From Methanobrevibacter olleyae (GTDB taxonomy: Archaea; Methanobacteriota; Methanobacteria; Methanobacteriales; Methanobacteriaceae), in the NCBI GenBank assembly GCA_015063035.1, contig SUTG01000004.1, forward strand, positions 19,944 to 83,943: a stretch of DNA of 64,000 bases, read 5' to 3'. Every line of letters begins with the position of its first letter. The first letter of the stretch is position 1. The notes under the pieces were generated by a model. The model saw nothing but the letters and a program-made list of their open reading frames with translations, was not told the DNA's origin and did no database searches. The translations under genes were made by a program, and so were the position numbers. Below are positions 26,835 through 36,565 of the stretch, one piece after another.

Positions 26835-27122
26835 TTATTCTTCTTTACCTTGTCCTCTCCAGTAACCGAAGAAGTAACCAATAATGATTGCTCCGATAGC
26901 TGCTTGAAGAGCGAATAATAAACTTTCTATTTCACCACTAGGCGGTTCCCAAATTGAGGAGAACCAAGGTTTGAATCCAGATTCTTCAATAGCTTCACCA
27001 GCTGCGTCGTCTGCTCCACCGAAGTATCCATCATCTTCACCGAGACCACTGTACATAATGAGTGGTGCGATAAATAATATAATACAAACGACTGCTAAAA
27101 TAATTAATGTTGATCTTTCCAT
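26835..27122 (-). CDS. cbiN: Cobalt transporter accessory protein
   Basis: 95 aa with two membrane helices and a loop between them. The loop GADDAAGEAIE, then PWFSSIWEPPSGEIESLLF is the CbiN signature. CbiN is needed with CbiM to form the metal-specific part of the transporter; its presence points to cobalt rather than nickel. I choose the ATG at 27122, with AAGGTGAT ahead; the in-frame ATG seven codons upstream lies inside cbiM. Confidence 0.9.
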   Translation of the reverse strand: MERSTLIILAVVCIILFIAPLIMYSGLGEDDGYFGGADDAAGEAIEESGFKPWFSSIWEPPSGEIESLLFALQAAIGAIIIGYFFGYWRGQGKEE

Positions 27123-27132
27123 ATTAATCACC

Positions 27133-27798
27133 TTATGCTTCATTAGGAGCTAAAGCACCTAATTTGTCTAATAATTTTGGTTTGTAAGCTTTTAATCTGT
27201 CCCATATAATTACGGTTAAGAGACCTTCACCAATAGCTAATGGTACTTGAGTTACTGCGAAAATAACTAAGAATTTGGTTAATGCACTGCCGAAACTAGG
27301 AGCAGGGAATGCGAAAGCTAATTGGAATGAAGTAGCTACGTAAGTTAATAAGTCACCTAAGAATGCTGCAAAGAAGATTGCAATGGTAGATGAGATATTA
27401 GCTTTAGTTAAACCTTTGTATACTAACCAAGCAACGAATGGGCCTACAATACCCATTGAGAAAATGTTTGCACCTAAGGTGGTTAATCCACCGTGAGCGA
27501 GTAATAATGCTTGGAACAAGAGTACGATAGTTGCGAGTACAGCAGTTACAGCAGGGCCGAATAATGCTGCACCTAATCCGTTACCACAAGGGTGAGAACA
27601 ACTTCCAGTAACGGAAGGTAATTTTAAAGATGATAAGATGAACATGAATGCTCCACTTACAGCGAGTAATGCTTTGGATTCAGGGGTTTCATCTACGATT
27701 TTTTTGATTTGATAAATACCGAATGCAACAATAGCGAATGATATGACGAACCATATGATACACCATGTTAATGGTAAATATCCTTCCATAATATGCAT
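27133..27798 (-). CDS. cbiM: Cobalt transporter substrate-binding membrane protein
   Basis: 221 aa with about seven membrane segments. The start MHIMEGYLP, whose His2 is a metal ligand after loss or retention of Met1, and the histidine-containing [12 protein letters not shown] segment match CbiM/NikM. Cobalt is needed for corrinoids in the methyl-H4MPT:CoM methyltransferase (Mtr) of methanogenesis. It is the first gene of cbiMNQO. Upstream, 19-40 bp from the start, is an inverted repeat that may be an operator. Confidence 0.93.
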   Translation of the reverse strand: MHIMEGYLPLTWCIIWFVISFAIVAFGIYQIKKIVDETPESKALLAVSGAFMFILSSLKLPSVTGSCSHPCGNGLGAALFGPAVTAVLATIVLLFQALLLAHGGLTTLGANIFSMGIVGPFVAWLVYKGLTKANISSTIAIFFAAFLGDLLTYVATSFQLAFAFPAPSFGSALTKFLVIFAVTQVPLAIGEGLLTVIIWDRLKAYKPKLLDKLGALAPNEA

Positions 27799-28218
27799 AA
27801 ATAATTTCCTCCAAATAATATCAATATAATTTGATATCTTAATAAAGTTAAATTAAGTTTACTTTTATTAAAGTTATATTGATAAATTAATTTTTATATT
27901 TTATTATATATAAACCTTATTAACTATTTTAATTATATTTAAGTTTTGTAATACTTTTTTAATGATTTAAGGGATTATGGAGTGTTTTTAAACCTTAAAA
28001 AATTATGGTCTTATAATTAGTGTCTTAAGTTATGTTTTTATGATTCTTTGTTTGTGATTTTGTTTGTGAAAATTTGTTTGAAAAAGATAATTTGTTTGAT
28101 AAAATAAAAATATTTATATAATCTAAAAACTAATAATTAAAATATCAAGTAATAGTGATTTTAATTAAGGATTTCAAATTAATTAATTCATTTAAATAAA
28201 CTAAAGGAGATGTTGTTA
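27799..28218. other. Divergent promoter region cbiMNQO / hypC
   Basis: 420 bp without a gene between two divergent metal-related genes. For hypC there is a TATA box TTTATATAA at 28113-28121, with an upstream A-rich BRE-like stretch. A perfect AAGGAGATG ribosome-binding site precedes hypC. I see no cobalamin riboswitch-like conserved bases; the region is too A/T-rich. Confidence 0.55.
27817..27838. promoter_or_regulatory. Inverted repeat near cbiM start, candidate operator
   Basis: AATATCAA and TTGATATC are separated by six bases, giving an almost perfect dyad 19 bp upstream of the cbiM ATG. It lies in the leader or near the start site of the operon, as expected for a metal-responsive repressor. 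Which regulator binds cannot be said. Confidence 0.4.
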
Positions 28219-28488
28219 ATGTGTATTGCTGCACCGGCTAAAATTGTAGAGATTGACACTGAATCTAACATTTGCGCTGCAGACTTTGGAGGAGTAAGAC
28301 AAAATGCAAAATTGGATCTTCTTCCAGATGTTGAAATTGGTGATTATGTATTGATTCATGCAGGATATGCTATTGAAAAATTATCTGAAGAGGCTGCAAA
28401 GGAATCTTTAGAATCCTGGGATGAATTATTGGAAATGTTAGAAGAGGAAGACAGAGAACGTGAAAAAATGATGAAAGACATGTTATAG
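28219..28488 (+). CDS. hypC: HypC/HupF-family [NiFe]-hydrogenase maturation chaperone
   Basis: 89 aa. The start MCIAAPAKIVEID has the invariant Cys2 that binds the Fe(CN)2CO precursor during [NiFe]-hydrogenase maturation. I use the ATG at 28219, preceded by AAAGGAGATG at 28203-28212, because earlier in-frame starts would bury Cys2. The Asp-Gly-Gly-Val-type segment AADFGGVRQNAKLDL and GDYVLIHAGYAIEKLSEEAA also fit. The C-terminal tail is acidic. Methanogens require it for F420-reducing, Mvh and energy-converting hydrogenases. A divergent cobalt transporter lies across the promoter region. Confidence 0.93.
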   Translation: MCIAAPAKIVEIDTESNICAADFGGVRQNAKLDLLPDVEIGDYVLIHAGYAIEKLSEEAAKESLESWDELLEMLEEEDREREKMMKDML

Positions 28489-28630
28489 TCTTTTTCATTT
28501 TCTTTCTATTTTTTAATTTTTATTGACAATCAACATTTTTTATTCGATTATTAAGCGTTTAAATAATTTAAACTGATTTTACTATTTTTAAATTAAATTT
28601 TTGATTATTTTCATTTTTAATTGTGATTAT

Positions 28631-29125
28631 ATGGATGAGGAAATAAGATTATTGAAGGAATTAGGCTGTCCTGAATGGGTAATTGAGCATTCCAAAGGAG
28701 TTTCAAGAAAAGCATGTGAAATCGCATCCAATTTTGATGATGTGGATATGGAGCTTGTAAGGGTCGGCGGACTCTTGCATGATATAGGAAGATCAAAAAC
28801 CAATTCCATTGAACATGCAGTTATTGGTGCTCAGATACTTAAGGAAAGAGGTTACCCTCAAGAGATAATCAATATTGTAGAAAGGCATATGGGGACTGGC
28901 CTCAGCGAAGATGATGCAAGGCAGTTAGGATTGCCTATAAAGGATTACACTCCTCAAACATTGGAGGAAAAGATAGTTTCCCATGCAGATAATCTATTCA
29001 ATGGTGCCGATGAAGTGGATGTTGAGTTCACCATAGAAAAATGGAAAAGGAAATTAGGCGAAAATCATCCATCAATAGAGAAGATTAAGAAGATACATGA
29101 AGAGCTTGTTTTAAGATTTGAATAG
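28631..29125 (+). CDS. HD-domain phosphohydrolase (TIGR00295-type)
   Basis: About 164 aa. The HD-motif pair [11 protein letters not shown] and further His residues (EHAVIG, RHMGTG) with a final Asp ([10 protein letters not shown]) make a metal-dependent phosphohydrolase of the small archaeal HD family TIGR00295. The substrate is unknown. I take the ATG at 28631, which is near GTGATT; an in-frame start ten codons earlier is less likely. It follows hypC by about 140 bp. Confidence 0.85.
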   Translation: MDEEIRLLKELGCPEWVIEHSKGVSRKACEIASNFDDVDMELVRVGGLLHDIGRSKTNSIEHAVIGAQILKERGYPQEIINIVERHMGTGLSEDDARQLGLPIKDYTPQTLEEKIVSHADNLFNGADEVDVEFTIEKWKRKLGENHPSIEKIKKIHEELVLRFE

Positions 29126-29314
29126 TTTTTCTAGTAATGAATTCTATTTTATCAATATTCTAATAAATTATCAATATTCTAATAATTATCAATAAATTAA
29201 TAAATTTTATAAAAACTATTTTATAAAAGAAATTTAAATATTAAATTGATATTAGTTTTTTAAATGTTGGTTTTTAAACTTATTTTGATTTTATAATTTT
29301 ACACGAGGAAAAGA

Positions 29315-30226
29315 ATGAAAGTTAATTGTTCAAGTGATGAGTCATTATACAGGCCTGAAGTAGTCAGATGGAGAGAGAGGATGTCAATGATGGAACCTTT
29401 AGGGGATGTTGTCGTTGCACTTCCTTGCAGTATGAAAAAGCCATACTCCAATTCCCAGTCTCATCAGAAATTCAGAAGGGCTACCAAAGGCTATCAGGAA
29501 GTGATTGTAACTTCTCCATTCGGAATCTGTCCAAGGGAATTGGAAAACACCTTCCCAATCCAATCATATGATGTAGCGGTTTCAGGTGATTGGAATGATG
29601 ATGAGATTAGATTGGCTGGAGAGCTTCTTCGAGATTATGTTGGAGACAAACCGGTTATAGCAAATGTTGAAGGAGGCTACGAAGAGGTTTGTCGTGAGTA
29701 TTTGGATAACTGCACCTACGTATGCGACGGTGGCAGGCCTACCTCTCCGCAATCCCTTTTTAACTTAAGGGAAGAGCTTAAGAAATATCCGAAGACCAAA
29801 CATAGGGATAGAGTGTTGAATGAGCTTAGATCTGTTGCCAAATACCAGTTTGGAGCGGAAGCTGAAGCAATGATCACTGATGATGTTGTTGCCAAAGGAA
29901 GATATCATAGAACCCTTTATTCCAATGGAAAGACAGTGGCTCTTCTTAATAGGGATGTTGGATTATACACCCTTAACCTTGAAGGTGGAAGAAGACTTGC
30001 TGAACTCGGCATTCATGTAGTTGAAATAGACTTTGACTTAAAGACAAACTCATTGTTTGCTCCAGGCATTGTAAATGCAGATCCAAGCATCCTTCCAAAG
30101 GATGAAGTCGTTGTCGTTAGAAATGATGAAGTCGTTGGAGTTGGAAAAGCTGTCTTGACTGGTCGTGAAATGGTCGAGTTAAGAAATGGTATTGGCGTAA
30201 AGATTAGGCACAGAAAGAAAAACTAA
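29315..30226 (+). CDS. Archaeosine synthase-like protein (ArcS core with PUA domain)
   Basis: 303 aa. The ArcS motif PC-X3-KPY-X2-S-X2-H is complete as PCSMKKPYSNSQSH (residues about 37-50). The C-terminal 80 residues form a PUA domain (IDFDLKTNSLFAPGIVNAD, then GVGKAVLTGREM). ArcS converts preQ0 at position 15 of archaeal tRNA towards archaeosine. Usual ArcS proteins are over 500 aa with an N-terminal TGT-like domain; that part is absent here, so this is the short form. A separate TGT would be expected elsewhere. An ACGAGGAAAAG ribosome-binding site precedes the ATG. Confidence 0.82.
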   Translation: MKVNCSSDESLYRPEVVRWRERMSMMEPLGDVVVALPCSMKKPYSNSQSHQKFRRATKGYQEVIVTSPFGICPRELENTFPIQSYDVAVSGDWNDDEIRLAGELLRDYVGDKPVIANVEGGYEEVCREYLDNCTYVCDGGRPTSPQSLFNLREELKKYPKTKHRDRVLNELRSVAKYQFGAEAEAMITDDVVAKGRYHRTLYSNGKTVALLNRDVGLYTLNLEGGRRLAELGIHVVEIDFDLKTNSLFAPGIVNADPSILPKDEVVVVRNDEVVGVGKAVLTGREMVELRNGIGVKIRHRKKN

Positions 30227-30430
30227 TCGTTTTTTCTTTCATTTTTAAAAATGAAATTACTTAATTTCAATTTAATATTTATATGCACTTTTTTATTAAT
30301 ATTGATAAGTTTAAATATAATTAAAACAATAGTTATATTATTAACTTTTTGTTAGGAAATAAAATTTTAAATTTTATTCTTATCACTAATTTAATTAAAC
30401 AATTATTTAAAAAAAATTTGAGGAGATAAA

Positions 30431-30721
30431 ATGTCTGAAGAATTAGCACTTTCTGTAAAAGATGCAGTTTCTGTAGTAAACGACCCTCACATGGGCGTAA
30501 GTATTGTAGAAATGGGTATTGTACAATCTATTGCAATTGAAGGTTCAACTGCTGAGATCGTAATTAAACCTACCAACCCAGGTTGTATGAGTGTTACCCG
30601 TATAGCTGCTCAAGCTAAAGCTGAAGCTTTAAAAGTTGAAGGAATCGATAAAGTTAAACTCATCATTGAAGGTCACGTAATGGCTGACTCTCTTAATGAG
30701 ATGCTTAACAAAGATAATTAA
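30431..30721 (+). CDS. MIP18/DUF59-family iron-sulfur assembly protein
   Basis: 96 aa. VVNDPHMGVSIVEMGIVQSI is the DPE-like start of the DUF59 fold, and the segment KPTNPGCMSVTRI holds the conserved Cys of the family. Members (SufT/MIP18/PaaD) help Fe-S cluster assembly. GAGGAGAT precedes the ATG. It ends in a hairpin that overlaps the stop codon. A tRNA gene follows. Confidence 0.85.
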   Translation: MSEELALSVKDAVSVVNDPHMGVSIVEMGIVQSIAIEGSTAEIVIKPTNPGCMSVTRIAAQAKAEALKVEGIDKVKLIIEGHVMADSLNEMLNKDN

Positions 30722-30738
30722 GTTTTTTAAACTTAATT
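30716..30738 (+). terminator. Hairpin at 3' end of MIP18-family gene
   Basis: A 10-bp inverted repeat (AATTAAGTTT / AAACTTAATT) with a three-base loop overlaps the stop codon and is followed within five bases by a TTTTTT run at about 30744. It looks like an intrinsic-style terminator or a 3'-end protecting hairpin. Confidence 0.5.
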
Positions 30739-30859
30739 ACCTATTTTTTATTAAAGTTTTCTTTGAATTTTAATTATTCATGTTTTATTCATGATTTTTT
30801 TATACAAAAGATTTATATATTAGATTACATATAATTAATAATACTTGTATTTGTTATAT

Positions 30860-30934
<75 letters not shown>

Positions 30935-31126
30935 CTTCTAATTTTTCTTATTTTTTCAAACTTTTACCCTTTATGTCAATTCTATCGTCTTTTTTTAGAA
31001 ACTCTTTATTTTTTCATCAATGCTAAATTTTAGCAATCCTTTTTTTAATGTACATTTTTATGTATTATTATACATTTATATACTTAAAAGTACAATATAT
31101 TATTAGATAAATATCTTGGTGATAAG

Positions 31127-31630
31127 ATGTGGGAAAGTTTAAATTTAAAATTTAGTAAATATCCTGCAAGAATGGCTGTAGCTCAAAAAATGTTTGAGTT
31201 AGGCTTAAGAATAGCTGAAGATGGTAAGATATATTGTGGTGATTTGAAAATAAGTGATTCCGCATTGGCAACTGCTGCAAATGTTGATCGTAGAGTAATC
31301 AAATCCACAGTTGATGTCATAATTGCAGATGAAGGATTGTATGAGATATTCTCAAATATTATTCCGGCGGGAACATTAATAAAGAACATTGCAAAAAGCT
31401 TGAATTTAGGAGTTATTGAAATAGAGGCTGGTGAAAAAAGCGATGGTGTTCTAGCGGAAGTTGCTTGGATTATGAGCAAGCATGATATAAGCATTCGTCA
31501 GGCTTATGCAGGAGACACCCAATTGAACATAAATCCTGTTTTGACAATCATTACAGAAGATCCGATTCCTGGTGAACTTTTAAATGAATTCATCAAAGTG
31601 GAAGGGGTCTTGAAGGTTTCAATTTTATAA
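31127..31630 (+). CDS. ACT-domain regulator of amino acid metabolism
   Basis: 167 aa. The N-terminal half (1-75) is a winged-helix-like region with YPARMAVAQKMFELGL and ALATAANVDRRVIKSTVDVI. The C-terminal half (95-167) is an ACT domain with GVLAEVAWIMSKHDISIRQ, which usually binds an amino acid. This arrangement is the archaeal family annotated as a regulator of amino acid metabolism; the effector is unknown. GGTGATAAG precedes the ATG. Confidence 0.82.
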   Translation: MWESLNLKFSKYPARMAVAQKMFELGLRIAEDGKIYCGDLKISDSALATAANVDRRVIKSTVDVIIADEGLYEIFSNIIPAGTLIKNIAKSLNLGVIEIEAGEKSDGVLAEVAWIMSKHDISIRQAYAGDTQLNINPVLTIITEDPIPGELLNEFIKVEGVLKVSIL

Positions 31631-31984
31631 TTCTTCTAAGATTTATTTTAATAAATTATTTTAATAACTTTTAATAACTTTTAATAACTTTTAATAATTT
31701 ATTTTAATAACTTTTAATAATTTATTTTAATAACTTTTAATAACTTTTAATAATTTATTTTAATAATTTATTTTATTATTTTTTATATTTTTTAAAATTC
31801 TTTTATTTTTTTATGAATTTTTCACTATTTTTTATATAAAAACATTAAATTTATAATATAGTGTGTATATAAATATAGATATAATGTAATTTATTAAATC
31901 ATTTACTATGGCTATTATCCATTAAGTGATTTTTTTAATTTAGTTTTGATTTGAAATTTAAATATTTGTAAGGAAGACTATATT
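31631..31984. repeat. AT-rich intergenic region with TTTTAATAACTT/TTTATT repeats
   Basis: 354 bp without a gene. From 31658 to 31777 the sequence is a degenerate array of the units TTTTAATAACTTT and TTTTAATAATTTAT. A TATA-like stretch lies near 31863 (GTGTATATAAATATA), about 120 bp before the next gene and a candidate promoter for it. Confidence 0.6.
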
Positions 31985-33100
31985 ATGTTAAGGGATCCTA
32001 TTATTCAAAATTTATATCCGGAAATTTTTGAATTCGAAGAAGCTGTAGATGTTATCGGATGTCTTAAAGAATGGCCTAAGAGTAGATTATGCGATGATAA
32101 GGCTATTGCTAGAAAAACTAAAATAGATATTAAAACAGTTAAAGATATTCTTAAATTGCTTGAAACAAATAACTTCGTTTACAATATAAAAGTCAACGAG
32201 GTTTGTATAAAAATCATTAAACACTTTAGGTCTGGAAAGCTTAGCCATGAAGAGATAGCTAAAAAAGTCAAATTGGATTTGGAAATTGTAGACCAATTCA
32301 TTGAGGAAAATGAATCTCTTCTTTTGGAAACTAAAAAAACATATTCTCAACAAACCTTAAAAACATTAAACGATAATTTAAATGCTTTAATTAAGGGAGA
32401 GAAAAAGGAAGAAACTGAAGAAGGAGCAGAGGAAAAGAAAGAAGAAGCTAATGCTGAAGAAGTCAATGAGGAATCCTCTGATGATGATAAAAAGGTCATG
32501 AATGAAGATAAGGATTCTGATGAAGCAGTTGTTAAGGAAGTTATTGAAGAGACTTCACAAGAAGATGAAAAGCCTGCTAAAAAATCTAAAGCTAAAAAGC
32601 CTAAAAAGGAAAAAGCTAAAAAAAGAACCGTTAATCAGAAATTCTGGTATCTCACCTTTGATGAAATCATCGATTGCCTTAAGAGCGGTTATACAACAGA
32701 TGAGGAGATTTCTGAAAAGACCAACTGTAAGTTAAACATTGTAAGAAAAATCCTTTACAAATTATATGATATGCGTTTAGCAAGTTATAAAAGGGATAAG
32801 GATAAGGAAACTCAATGGTACACTTACGATTGGAGATTCAATGAAAATGAGTATAAAAAATTGGAATTTAAATTAGCAAGTTCTGAACTTAAAAGATTAA
32901 ATTCTGAATTGGAATATGAAGAAAACAATATGTTCTTCGTTTGTCCAAATGGGCATTACCGTCTTGACTTTGAAGATGCTTCAACTGTTGAGTTCCTATG
33001 TCCAGAATGTGATCTTGATTTGGAATTCGAAGACAATCAAGAAAAAATAGACAGGAAAAAAGAAGAAATAAGAGTTCTTGAAGAAATAATTTCAGGATAA
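31985..33100 (+). CDS. Enlarged transcription factor E (TFE-alpha)-like protein
   Basis: 371 aa. The C-terminal half is TFE-like: a winged helix (about 218-285) with DEEISEKTNCKLNIVRK and LYDMRLASYKRDKDKET, a coiled coil (288-315), and a zinc ribbon (Cys320, His324, Cys339, Cys342, as CPNGH...CPEC). TFE helps TBP and TFB open promoters. Typical archaeal TFE is about 170-200 aa. Here there is an extra N-terminal part (1-130) with two helix-turn-helix-like segments (DKAIARKTKIDIKTVKDIL; SHEEIAKKVKLDLEIVD) and then a linker (139-214) of almost only E, K, D, S and A. The first zinc-ribbon knuckle is C-X3-H, not C-X2-C. AAGGAAG precedes the ATG. Confidence 0.72.
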   Translation: MLRDPIIQNLYPEIFEFEEAVDVIGCLKEWPKSRLCDDKAIARKTKIDIKTVKDILKLLETNNFVYNIKVNEVCIKIIKHFRSGKLSHEEIAKKVKLDLEIVDQFIEENESLLLETKKTYSQQTLKTLNDNLNALIKGEKKEETEEGAEEKKEEANAEEVNEESSDDDKKVMNEDKDSDEAVVKEVIEETSQEDEKPAKKSKAKKPKKEKAKKRTVNQKFWYLTFDEIIDCLKSGYTTDEEISEKTNCKLNIVRKILYKLYDMRLASYKRDKDKETQWYTYDWRFNENEYKKLEFKLASSELKRLNSELEYEENNMFFVCPNGHYRLDFEDASTVEFLCPECDLDLEFEDNQEKIDRKKEEIRVLEEIISG

Positions 33101-33128
33101 TTTCTATTTTTTCATTTTTAATTTTTTT

Positions 33129-33236
33129 ATTTTTTTTACTATTTTTACTATTTTTACTATCTTTATTTTTTTTACTATTTTTACTATTTTTACTATCTTT
33201 ATTTTTTTTACTATTTTTACTATTTTTACTATTTTT
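33129..33236. repeat. T-rich 36-bp tandem repeat (x3)
   Basis: Three copies of a 36-bp unit starting ATTTTTTTTACTATTTTTAC, the last one slightly diverged. The array lies between the convergent 3' ends of the TFE-like gene and the CofE-like gene, and the T-runs may serve as terminators for the rightward gene. Confidence 0.85.
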
Positions 33237-33324
33237 AATACTTTTAATTATTTTTAATGCTTTTAATTATTTTTAATTATTTTTCTATTTTTACAATTCT
33301 AATTTTTTTAAAAAAGATTAATTT

Positions 33325-34227
33325 TTATTCCATTTTTCTAATTAGAACTGCAGGGGTATGAATGATGGAATCTAATGATTCTACAGTAACTTCATGAGTA
33401 TCAGAATCCAACACATCTTTTACGCTGTAAATAGTTTCCATTGCAGTGGATAATGATTTTTGATAATCTTCTGCAACATTCGCTATTTCTATGGCTTCAT
33501 CGACATCTATCTCTCTTGAACATCCTAATGGGGTTGATCCCAAGTTTTCAGAAAGCTGTCCTAATGTGTATCCGAAAACTCCCTTGTCTGCTTCAATTCC
33601 TGGAATGGCTATTGGAAGTCCTGTAAAGTATTTGTTTCCTCTTCTATATGTTGCATCAGTGTCAATGATTAATGTTGTTATAGTGTTGTTGGTTTTGTTT
33701 TTTATATCTTCGCTTATTTCTTTCGCTACCTTTTCCGGGTTTTCTGGAAGGAGTGATACGCATGTTCCAGGGGCATTGCTTAAATCGATTCCCGCTTCTG
33801 AAGCAGGTTTCAATGCATGTTTCCAACCGTAAAGCTGTAAAACAACCTCTTTATGTCTTTTGGATTCTTCTGGAAGCTTCCTTAAATTTTTAATGGTTCT
33901 TTCCTTGATTCCTAGAATCGGTCCAAGAACATATCCCCAGAAGTATTTGCTCCAGTATGTAGCCAAGAATGTTGCCTTTAGTGATGGTGTGTAGTCTGCT
34001 TCATCAACTAATCTTCCTTGAGAGACAGAGATGGGAGTTTCTGCAATGACTAGGTAATCTCCTTCATTTGCTAATTGGGAGATGTCCTCTATCATGAAGT
34101 CTATGCTTTCATTAGGTTTGATGTAATGTGTTTCAATAGGAATTACCTTGTATCCCTTGATTTCAACATATTTGTATTTTTTACCATCTTTGGTTTCCGC
34201 TTCTTTATAGGTTGGATTAGTTGTCAT
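33325..34227 (-). CDS. Coenzyme F420-0:L-glutamate ligase (CofE)-like protein
   Basis: 300 aa. The segment VIPIETHYIKPNESI, then the DGDYLVIAETPISVSQGR-like stretch (here EGDYLVIAETPISVSQG) and IDTDATYRRG resemble the CofE ligase, which adds glutamates to F420-0. It is longer than CofE (about 250 aa) and diverges in the middle. Methanogens have a main cofE gene and also such paralogues of unknown substrate. The N terminus (MTTNPTYKEAETKDGKKYK) has no counterpart in CofE. GATGAAG lies ahead of the ATG but is not a strong ribosome-binding site. Confidence 0.75.
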   Translation of the reverse strand: MTTNPTYKEAETKDGKKYKYVEIKGYKVIPIETHYIKPNESIDFMIEDISQLANEGDYLVIAETPISVSQGRLVDEADYTPSLKATFLATYWSKYFWGYVLGPILGIKERTIKNLRKLPEESKRHKEVVLQLYGWKHALKPASEAGIDLSNAPGTCVSLLPENPEKVAKEISEDIKNKTNNTITTLIIDTDATYRRGNKYFTGLPIAIPGIEADKGVFGYTLGQLSENLGSTPLGCSREIDVDEAIEIANVAEDYQKSLSTAMETIYSVKDVLDSDTHEVTVESLDSIIHTPAVLIRKME

Positions 34228-34525
34228 GTTATCTTCATCATTTGAAAAATTCTATAAAAGTTATTTGTTAATTAATTCTTAATTATTTCTTAATTATTTC
34301 TTAATTATTTCTTAATTAATAGTTATAATAGTTAATAATAGTTTTAATAGTAAATTAATAGTTAATTCGATTAATAGTATAATTTTATATTAGTAAATAT
34401 ATAATTATTATTGTATAAACTTATAGAATTTATAGAACTTTGAGAGTTTATAGAACTTATAGAATTCGTAGAACTTGTAATTTTTTACAATTCAAATTTC
34501 AAGATTATTTTATAGGAGAATTTTT

Positions 34526-35092
34526 ATGGAAAAAGCAATCACTTATTTTGAAAAACCAGGCATTGAAAATACCGATGCACTTATTGAACTTGTTAAAGAA
34601 AGATTGGAAGGCTCTGATATCAAATATGTAGCTATTGCATCATCTACTGGTGCAAGTGCATTAAAACTTAATGAAGCCTTGAATGACTTGGACGTGACAA
34701 TTGTAAACTGTTCCCATCATGTAGGTTTCAAGGAAGCGAATAAGGCACAAATGGATGATGAAACCAGAGCAAAACTTGAAGAGGAAGGAATTGTAACATT
34801 TATGGGATCACATGCATTAAGTGGTGTCGGAAAAAGCATCTCCAAGAAATTTGGAGGGGCCACTCCTGTGGAAATCATTGCAGCAACCTACAGAACATTC
34901 TGTCAAGGAATGAAAGTTTGTGCAGAAATCTCCATCATGCTTGCTGATGCAGGATTGATTCCAGTAGGCGAAGAGATAATAGCTATCGGTGGAACAGGCC
35001 ATGGGGTTGACACTGCTGTTGTCATGACTGCAGCTAACATGACTAATGTATTTGACATGAAATTCCATGAAATCATAGCTATGCCAAGATAA
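34526..35092 (+). CDS. Stand-alone pyruvate kinase C-terminal domain-like protein
   Basis: 188 aa, all of it similar to the alpha/beta (C-terminal, effector-binding) domain of pyruvate kinase. It has the STGASAL motif after strand one and GTGHGVDTAVVMTAAN near the end. No catalytic barrel is present, so it cannot be a pyruvate kinase. Such free PK_C proteins occur widely in archaea with unknown roles, perhaps binding sugar phosphates. AGGAGAA precedes the ATG. Confidence 0.8.
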   Translation: MEKAITYFEKPGIENTDALIELVKERLEGSDIKYVAIASSTGASALKLNEALNDLDVTIVNCSHHVGFKEANKAQMDDETRAKLEEEGIVTFMGSHALSGVGKSISKKFGGATPVEIIAATYRTFCQGMKVCAEISIMLADAGLIPVGEEIIAIGGTGHGVDTAVVMTAANMTNVFDMKFHEIIAMPR

Positions 35093-35398
35093 GCGTAATT
35101 TAGTCAAATTAGTTTTAATTTATTAAAACTTTTCTCTTCTTTTATTTTTATAAGATTAATGGGTAATGATTATATACTATAAAATTAATAATAAAAATAC
35201 TAATTTAAAAAATAATTTAAAAAGCAATTTTTAAATAAATTTAAAAATTTTATATATTTTTTAGTAATATTTCATTTACTTTTTAGTAATATTTCATTTA
35301 CATTTAAATATTACTTTAAACATATTTAATAAATAATAGTAAATAATTTATACTTATTAAAAATAATTTTAAATTAATGAAATTTGTGGGGTTTACTC
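35093..35398. other. AT-rich intergenic region upstream of ftsZ
   Basis: 306 bp with no gene. A direct repeat of about 20 bp (TTTTTAGTAATATTTCATTT) occurs twice at 35258-35300. The ftsZ promoter must lie here; several TATA-like runs prevent a firm choice. Confidence 0.5.
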
Positions 35399-36565
35399 GT
35401 GAAATTTATAGATGATGCAATTAAAGGATCAGAAGAAACAATTGAAAATTCTGCTCCTAAAAAATCAAACGATGATTTAGACGAAGAATTGTTAAAAATC
35501 ATTGAAGGAAGCCGTGCTAACATTATTGTAGTTGGTACTGGTGGTGCAGGAAACAATACCATTTCCAGATTAAATGAAATTGGTATTGAAGGTGCAAAAA
35601 CTATTACTGTAAATACTGATGCTCAAGATTTATTCTACAGTACTGCTGATAAGAAATTACTTTTAGGCAGACAAACTTGTGGCGGTCTCGGTGCTGGTGG
35701 AGAACCTACCGTTGGTGAAGAATCCGCTGAAGAAAGTGAAGAAGACATTAGAGAAGAATTAGAAGGCGCCGACATGGTATTTGTTACTTGCGGTCTTGGT
35801 GGAGGAACCGGTACTGGTTCTGCACCTGTAATATCCAAAGTAGCTAAAAAAGCTGGCGCTTTAACTGTTGCTGTAGCAACCATGCCATTCTCTGCTGAAG
35901 GTGTAAAAAGAAGAGAAAATGCAGAAATCGGTTTAGAAAAACTTCAAGAAAATGCAGATACTGTAATTGTCATTCCTAATGACAAGTTATTAGAAGTTGC
36001 TCCTAACCTTCCTTTAAACAAGGCTTTCATGGCTTCTGACGAAATCTTAGGAAGAGCTGTTAAAGGAATTACCGAACTCATTACCAAACCTGGACTTATC
36101 AGTTTAGACTTTGCTGACATCAGTTCCATCATGAAAGGTTCCGGTATGGCTATGATTGGTATGGGAGAATCCGAATCTGGTGACAGAGCTATTGAATCTG
36201 TACATGAAGCATTAAGCAGCCCATTATTGGACATTGACATTTCCAATGCTAAAGGCGCTTTAATTAACATTTCAGGCAGTTCTGACTTAACCTTGAATGA
36301 AGCTGAGAAAATCGTTCAAATTGTCGGTGACAGATTAGATCCAGAAGCTAACATCATTTGGGGAGCTCAAATCGATGAAGAATTGCAAAACATGATAAGA
36401 ACTACCATTGTTGTTTCTGGTGTAAAGTCCCAATATACCATTGTGCCTAAAAACGATGATTTCGAAGAAGTCGATATAGATGATGATTTTGAAGGAACTG
36501 TTTTAGGACAAGCTGATGATGCTCCTGCAGATCCTTTAGATGAGTTCTTAGATGGCATATTCTAA
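35399..36565 (+). CDS. ftsZ: Cell division protein FtsZ
   Basis: 388 aa from a GTG start; the open frame extends a few codons further upstream, but GTGGGG lies just before this GTG and the resulting start [10 protein letters not shown] is typical of methanogen FtsZ. The GTP-binding GTGGAGNNT and tubulin signature [13 protein letters not shown] are complete. It forms the division ring. The acidic C-terminal tail (about 360-388) probably holds the SepF-binding peptide, as in other Methanobacteriales. It opens the conserved ftsZ-secE-spt5-ribosomal protein cluster. Confidence 0.95.
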   Translation: MKFIDDAIKGSEETIENSAPKKSNDDLDEELLKIIEGSRANIIVVGTGGAGNNTISRLNEIGIEGAKTITVNTDAQDLFYSTADKKLLLGRQTCGGLGAGGEPTVGEESAEESEEDIREELEGADMVFVTCGLGGGTGTGSAPVISKVAKKAGALTVAVATMPFSAEGVKRRENAEIGLEKLQENADTVIVIPNDKLLEVAPNLPLNKAFMASDEILGRAVKGITELITKPGLISLDFADISSIMKGSGMAMIGMGESESGDRAIESVHEALSSPLLDIDISNAKGALINISGSSDLTLNEAEKIVQIVGDRLDPEANIIWGAQIDEELQNMIRTTIVVSGVKSQYTIVPKNDDFEEVDIDDDFEGTVLGQADDAPADPLDEFLDGIF

